This document shows positions 59,601-64,000 of a stretch of DNA of 64,000 nt, piece after piece. Positions within the stretch are counted from its first letter, which is position 1, and every line of letters begins with the position of its first letter. The DNA comes from Natronomonas gomsonensis (GTDB taxonomy: Archaea; Halobacteriota; Halobacteria; Halobacteriales; Haloarculaceae), in assembly GCF_013391635.1 (NCBI RefSeq), contig NZ_JACAWU010000001.1, forward strand, positions 1-64,000. Direction: 5' to 3'. The notes beneath the pieces are model-generated. The model did not search any database, was not told the origin of the DNA, and saw only the letters and a program-made list of their open reading frames with translations. A program made the position numbers and the translations under genes.

Positions 59601-59890
59601 TGTTACTGCGGGAGCGGCCGACACAGGAGGGAACGCTCGTCTCCGTCTGTGACGCCGACGTACTCGGGGAAACCTTCGAGAACGGCGAGGTGTCGCTGAC
59701 CGTCGAGCGGGACTTTTACGACGGCGAGGAGGCGACCGCCGAGGAGGTCGTCGCCAGCCTCTCGGGGGCGGCGGTGGCGAACCTCGTCGGCGACCAGGCG
59801 GTCCAAATCGCCGTCGAACACGGCTTCGTCGACAGCGAGAACGTCCTCGAGTTCGAGGAGACGGTCCACGCCCAGTACCTCCGGCTCTGA
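59597..59890 (+). CDS. DUF424 protein
   Basis: The 97-residue protein starts at tandem ATG codons (59597). It has the DUF424 pattern: LVSVCDADVLGETFENGE (about residues 14-31), VERDFYDGEEATAEEVVASL, and LVGDQAVQIAVEHGFVDSEN. The family is archaeal and of unknown function, often near translation genes. Here it is cotranslated with a TPR protein (ATGA overlap). Confidence 0.88.
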   Translation: MMLLRERPTQEGTLVSVCDADVLGETFENGEVSLTVERDFYDGEEATAEEVVASLSGAAVANLVGDQAVQIAVEHGFVDSENVLEFEETVHAQYLRL

Positions 59891-59988
59891 GTTCCGGGCC
59901 GAATATCTAAGAAATATAGAACAAACATCATGACGGCGGCGAGATGGCCCGGTAGAATTATTTGAGTCGGTAGTGAGTGTGCGAGTAA

Positions 59989-61683
59989 ATGCCACTGGCC
60001 ACACCCGTCTCACTGCCGTTTCTCATCGGGTACGTGGCCGCCATGGTGGTCGCCGGCGGGCTGTCGGGGTACTGTTTGTACCGGCGCTCCGGCCGGGTTT
60101 CGAGGGCGTTCGGCCTCACGATGGTCGCGGTGTTTTCGTGGTCCGTCGGCGCGCTCGGTCGGACGGCGGTCTCGACGGAGGCCGCCTGGTACGCCCTGAC
60201 GCTCGTGATGTACGCCGGCGTCGTGGGGTCGACGGCCCTGTTTTTCGTTTTCACGGTCCGCTACACCGGGTCGAAGCCACGGGTGACGGGACGGCAACTC
60301 GCCGGCCTGTTCGTCGTTCCGGCCCTCTCGTTGCTCCTGTTGGCGACAAATCCGGTGCATGGCCTGTTCTTCGCCGGCGTCGAGCGGTCGACGATGGCCG
60401 GAACGGTCGTCTTCGAGACGACTGCCGGACCGTGGTTCTGGGTCCACTCGCTGTACAGTTACGCGCTGTTGGGTGGCGGGACCCTCCTCCTCGTTCGGTT
60501 CGCCGCGGGGAACCGGAGTCACTACCGGCGACAGGCGCTCCCGTTGCTCTTCGGCGTCGCCCTGCCGTGGGGGACGAACGTCGCCTACGTGTTCGGACCC
60601 GTCGGTGGCTTCCCCGTCGACCCGACGCCGGTCGGGTTCGCTCTCGGCGGCGTGTTCATCGCGTATGCGGTGTTCCGCGCCCGGTTGACCGACCTGACGC
60701 CGATTGCCCGGTCGTCGGTCGTCGACGCCATCGACGACGCGGTGTTCGTCCTCGACGACCGCCGGCGCCTCGTCGACTTCAATACCGCTGCGGCGTCGCT
60801 GCTCGACGCCGACGACCCGGTCGGCGAAGAGATATCCGACCTCCTTCCGGCGGCGCTCTCCGACGCCGACGGCGATGCGACGCCGCTCGACACCAGCGGC
60901 ACGGAGCGGTGGTATCGCTCCCGGGAGGTCCCCATCGAAGGAATCGGTTCGGTTCTGCTGGTCAGCGACGTGACCGAACGGATGCGCCGACGGCGACAGC
61001 TTCGCGAGCAAAACGAGCGCTTAGAGGAGTTCACCCGCGTCGCCGCCCACGACCTCCGGAACCCGCTGAACGCGATAACGGGGTACACCGAGCTCGCCCG
61101 CGAGACGGGAGAGGTTTCGTATCTCGAACAGGTCGACCCGGCGACCGACCGCATGGAGACGCTCGTCGACGACTTGCTGACCCTCGGCGAGGAGGGACAG
61201 GTCGTCGAGGAGACCGAGCCGGTTCCGGTCGCGGAGGTCGCAGAGCGAGCCTGGGCGAACGTCGAGACGGACGACGCGACGCTTCAGGCGGTCGACGACG
61301 GGTGGATACTCGCCGACGAGACGCGACTGACGAACCTGCTCGAGAAACTGTTCCGGAACTGCGTCGAACACGCCCCCGGCGACGACGACAGCGTCACCGT
61401 TCGCATTGGGATGCTCTCGGACGGCTTTTTCGTCGCCGACGACGGCATCGGCATCCCGACCGACGCCCGGGCCGACGTGTTCGATTACGGCTATTCGACA
61501 CACGGCGGGACCGGACTCGGCCTTCCCGTCGTCCGGAGTATCGCCGTCGCCCACGGGTGGGAGGTGTCGGTGACCGACTCGGATACCGGCGGAGCCCGCT
61601 TCGAGTTCCGGAGCGTCCAACTGCACGCCGGCCCGCAACGGGAGCGACCGGACGTCGACACCCCGTGGGGCCGGACGAAATAA
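59989..61683 (+). CDS. Membrane histidine kinase (7TM-PAS-HisKA-HATPase)
   Basis: The 564-residue protein begins with seven or so membrane segments, the histidine-kinase N-terminal 7TM type (residues 5-230). A PAS-like region follows (VVDAIDDAVFVLDDRRRLVD, about 244-263). Next comes the phosphoacceptor His in AAHDLRNPLNAI (about 353-364) and an ATPase with the N box LFRNCVEHAPGD, DDGIGIP, and GTGLGLPVV. It autophosphorylates in response to an unknown signal. No response regulator is beside it. A leaderless start at 59989 is likely (TTATTTGAG about 32 bases upstream). Confidence 0.9.
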   Translation: MPLATPVSLPFLIGYVAAMVVAGGLSGYCLYRRSGRVSRAFGLTMVAVFSWSVGALGRTAVSTEAAWYALTLVMYAGVVGSTALFFVFTVRYTGSKPRVTGRQLAGLFVVPALSLLLLATNPVHGLFFAGVERSTMAGTVVFETTAGPWFWVHSLYSYALLGGGTLLLVRFAAGNRSHYRRQALPLLFGVALPWGTNVAYVFGPVGGFPVDPTPVGFALGGVFIAYAVFRARLTDLTPIARSSVVDAIDDAVFVLDDRRRLVDFNTAAASLLDADDPVGEEISDLLPAALSDADGDATPLDTSGTERWYRSREVPIEGIGSVLLVSDVTERMRRRRQLREQNERLEEFTRVAAHDLRNPLNAITGYTELARETGEVSYLEQVDPATDRMETLVDDLLTLGEEGQVVEETEPVPVAEVAERAWANVETDDATLQAVDDGWILADETRLTNLLEKLFRNCVEHAPGDDDSVTVRIGMLSDGFFVADDGIGIPTDARADVFDYGYSTHGGTGLGLPVVRSIAVAHGWEVSVTDSDTGGARFEFRSVQLHAGPQRERPDVDTPWGRTK

Positions 61684-61737
61684 GTAACCGGCAACCCGTG
61701 GCCGAAGTTTGAAGCCGTTTCCCGATGGGGTGGGCCC

Positions 61738-62841
61738 ATGCAGATAACAGGCGTCAATCAGTACCACCTCGACCACACCCTGGAGGAGCCGTTCTACCCG
61801 ACGTGGATTCCCGGCTACCCGCAGTCGACTCACGAACTCGAGTTGTTCGAAATCGAAACCGACGAGGGCATCACCGGCTACGGTGCCTCGCCGTCGTTCG
61901 CGGGCGGCCTCGACTACGAAACGCCGCTGGAGCTGTTTCTGACCGGCGAGGACCCCCACAACGTCGAGGGGATTCTCGGCAAACTGGAGACGGTCAACCT
62001 CGTCGGCCCGCGACCGTGGCACGTCGAGATGGCGCTGTGGGACATCATCGGCAAGGACGCCGACAAGCCCGTCTACGAACTGTTCGGTGCACAGGCCCGG
62101 GACATCCCGGTGTACGCCTCGACGGGCGAGGTGATGGACGCCGAGGAGCGAATCGACTACGTCGAAAAACGCGTCGATGAGGGCTTCGAGGCCGTCAAAC
62201 TCCGGGTGACGGAAGTCGACCACATCGAGACGGTTCGGCGAGTGCGAGAGGCCTTCCCCGAGTTGACGCTGATGGTCGACGCGAACAAGGGGTGGGCCGT
62301 TCGCGTGATGGAAGACCCAATCGAGTGGTCCTTCGCCGACGCCTTGGAGTTCGCCCGCGGTCTCGACGAGGTCGGCGGCGTTGCGTGGCTCGAAGAGCCG
62401 CTGCATCGCCACGACTACGAGGGGTACAGTCGGCTCCGAGACGCCGTGGACGTCAACATCGCCGGCGGGGAGTTCAACAACGGCACCCATCACTTCCGGG
62501 AGTTCGTCCGGCAGGGGTCCCTGGACATCCTCCAGCCCGACGCGGCGCTGGCGACGGGGATTCGGCGGGCAGTCGACGTTGCGCGGATGGGACAGGAACA
62601 CGGCCTCCAGTTCGTGCCCCACACCTGGACGAACGCCGTCGGCTTCGCGGCGAACCTGCAGGTGATGACCGCCGTCGGCAGTCCGTGGTGTGAGTACCCG
62701 ATGGAGCCGCCGTGGACGCCCGACGTGTGGTCGTTCATGCTCGAAGACGGCTTCGAACACGACGACGGGACGATTCGCGCACCCGAGAAACCCGGCCTCG
62801 GCATCGAGATTCCCGACGGCGTGTTGGCCGACGCCGAGTAG
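61738..62841 (+). CDS. Mandelate racemase/muconate lactonizing enzyme-family protein
   Basis: The 367-residue protein is an enolase-superfamily enzyme of the mandelate racemase branch. Residues in the active-site order are Lys154-x-Arg156, metal ligands Asp181 (DANKGW), Glu219 or Glu220 (LEEPL) and Glu245 (IAGGEFN), and the catalytic His295 in VPHTWTN. It likely dehydrates or epimerises a sugar acid. Its N-terminal capping domain is complete. It lies between two histidine kinase genes and starts 54 bases after one. The second enolase-fold protein at 7923 belongs to another branch. Confidence 0.88.
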   Translation: MQITGVNQYHLDHTLEEPFYPTWIPGYPQSTHELELFEIETDEGITGYGASPSFAGGLDYETPLELFLTGEDPHNVEGILGKLETVNLVGPRPWHVEMALWDIIGKDADKPVYELFGAQARDIPVYASTGEVMDAEERIDYVEKRVDEGFEAVKLRVTEVDHIETVRRVREAFPELTLMVDANKGWAVRVMEDPIEWSFADALEFARGLDEVGGVAWLEEPLHRHDYEGYSRLRDAVDVNIAGGEFNNGTHHFREFVRQGSLDILQPDAALATGIRRAVDVARMGQEHGLQFVPHTWTNAVGFAANLQVMTAVGSPWCEYPMEPPWTPDVWSFMLEDGFEHDDGTIRAPEKPGLGIEIPDGVLADAE

Positions 62842-62842
62842 C

Positions 62843-64000
62843 TCACTCCGCCGCGTCGCCGTCGAATCGGAACTCGAACCGTGCGCCGCCCGACTCGCTT
62901 TCCTCGACAGCGACCGACCAGCCGTGGGCGACGGCGATGCGGCGGACGATGGGGAGTCCGAACCCGGTTCCCGACTCGTGGTCGGTGTAACCGACCTCGA
63001 ACACCCGTTCGCGTTCCGAGGCGGGAATGCCGGGGCCGTCGTCGGCGACGACGAAGCCGAACTCGGTCGGTTCGACGCGGACCGACACCGTCTCGCCACC
63101 GTGGATGACGGCGTTGGTGAAGAGGTTCTCGAGGAGTTGTCGGAGACGACCGGGGTCGGCGTCGATGGCCTCATCCTCGGTCGAGAGCGTCGCCTCGGCG
63201 GTTTCGACGTTCTCCCACGCCGTCTCGGCGACGTCGGCCAGCGAGACCGTCCGGACGTCACCGACCGTCCGGCCCTGTTTGGCGAGTGCGAGCAGGTTCT
63301 CGATGAGCGAGTCCATCCGGTCGAGCGCGTCGGCGGTCGCTTGGAGGTCCTCGTCGTCGTACTGCTCGCGGGCGAGGTCGAGCCGACCCTTGGCGACCGA
63401 CAGCGGACTCCGGAGGTCGTGGCTGACGACGGAGGTGAACTCCTCTAACCGCTCGTTCTGTCGACTGAGTTCGCGGCGCTGTCTGCGGAGGACCTCCTCG
63501 CGGTCGGCGCGGCCCAGCGCGGCCCTCGTCGCCGTCGCGAGCAGTTTCGCCACCGTCACGTCGAGGTCGTCGAAGGCGTTCGGTTCCGTCGCGCCGAGAT
63601 TCATCACACCGTACGCTCCCAACGGAATAACTATCTCCGAACGAATCACGGTGTCGGGGTTGTGAACCCCGTCGACGGACTGAACGTCGTCGTAAACCGT
63701 CATCTCGCCGGATTCGAAGGCCTGCCACGAGAGGCTCTCTCCAGAAGCGTACCTCGGGGGGTTCTCGAACAGTTCCTGACCGGGGTTGGCGACGGCCGCG
63801 GGGACGAGCGCGTCGGTCTCGTCGTCGTAGAGCCACACCCCGGTGACGGGCAGATCGAGGACCTGATTGGCGATTTCGACCGCCCGTTCACACACCTCCT
63901 GTTGTGTCGTCGCCGCCGAGAGGTCCGTCGTCGCCTGCTGGAGCGATTCGACGAGGTCGGCACGCCGCCGGGTCTGTGCGTCGTACCACCCGGCGAGAGA
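62843..64000 (-). CDS. GAF-domain histidine kinase, partial (runs off the right edge)
   Basis: The frame is open from 62843 to the window edge, so at least 386 residues are present. A GAF domain comes first (LPVTGVWLYDDETDALVPAA, then GAYGVMNLGATEPNAFDDL). Then come HisKA with VVSHDLRSPLSVAKG, and HATPase with NLFTNAVIHGGE, DDGPGIP, and GTGFGLPIV. The visible N-terminal part (DLVESLQQATTDLSAATTQQ) is a coiled coil, often seen between PAS and GAF, so more sensor domains may lie outside. It converges with the mandelate-racemase-like gene with a one-base gap. Confidence 0.9.
   Translation of the reverse strand, partial: SLAGWYDAQTRRRADLVESLQQATTDLSAATTQQEVCERAVEIANQVLDLPVTGVWLYDDETDALVPAAVANPGQELFENPPRYASGESLSWQAFESGEMTVYDDVQSVDGVHNPDTVIRSEIVIPLGAYGVMNLGATEPNAFDDLDVTVAKLLATATRAALGRADREEVLRRQRRELSRQNERLEEFTSVVSHDLRSPLSVAKGRLDLAREQYDDEDLQATADALDRMDSLIENLLALAKQGRTVGDVRTVSLADVAETAWENVETAEATLSTEDEAIDADPGRLRQLLENLFTNAVIHGGETVSVRVEPTEFGFVVADDGPGIPASERERVFEVGYTDHESGTGFGLPIVRRIAVAHGWSVAVEESESGGARFEFRFDGDAAE

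Overview
The window comes from the chromosome of a haloarchaeon (class Halobacteria). The DNA is G+C-rich, the predicted proteins are strongly acidic, and secreted proteins carry Tat (twin-arginine) signals. Many genes have a TATA-like box 25-30 bases before the start codon, as expected for leaderless archaeal transcripts. Archaeal hallmark genes are present: ribosomal L40e, L39e, L31e and LX/L18Ae, aIF6, prefoldin alpha, tRNA-Ile2 agmatinylcytidine synthetase (TiaS), tRNA N2,N2-dimethylguanosine methyltransferase (Trm1) and GfcR. The genus cannot be fixed from the sequence alone.

Layout. 1-11.4 kb: a DsbA-like thioredoxin with a membrane partner, DUF302 and methyltransferase genes, tRNA-Pro(TGG), small membrane genes, a Ski2-like helicase, an M50/CBS protease, Tsr3, an enolase-fold protein, L40e, a metallo-hydrolase, and an endonuclease dU/uracil-DNA glycosylase pair. 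11.4-13.0 kb: a TnpB (IS1341-type) element with a small ribbon-helix-helix gene, followed by what looks like the stranded guide-RNA end of a second element. 13.0-16.0 kb: a phnD-phnC-phnE transporter operon. 16.0-19.1 kb: hisH, a 341-bp MITE-like element, and glnA divergent from an Lrp regulator. 19-27 kb: membrane and secreted proteins, Trm1, and a GIDE-domain protein. 27-30 kb: pyrE, the PRT-fold regulator gfcR, and an NCS2 permease. 30-49 kb: most of the tetrapyrrole pathway (hemL, hemB, hemC, sumT, hemD) interleaved with an ammonium transporter fused to a PII domain, citrate synthase, an aspartoacylase-like protein, a threonine-synthase-like protein, and TiaS. 49-54 kb: a CNNM/CBS protein with a frame problem at its start, a DUF3006/metallo-beta-lactamase lipoprotein pair, and a crotonase. 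54-59 kb: a translation and protein-targeting cluster (L39e, L31e, aIF6, LX, pfdA, ftsY) interrupted by an opposite-strand DUF4013 gene. 59-64 kb: a TPR protein, DUF424, two histidine kinases, and a mandelate-racemase-like enzyme.

How the genes work together. Nitrogen supply is the clearest theme. glnA and the amt-PII fusion each sit next to an Lrp/AsnC regulator, and the PII domain keeps Gln39, Tyr51 and Lys58 (PII numbering), so transport and 2-oxoglutarate/ATP sensing are joined in one chain. Glutamate-derived tetrapyrrole synthesis and citrate synthase are close by. The observations most worth a second look are the Amt-PII fusion with its 23-codon upstream ORF, the stranded TnpB guide-RNA-like hairpin beside phnD, the candidate small RNA upstream of hemL, a 27-30 base promoter-like motif present three times, and the C-tract frameshift in the CNNM gene.
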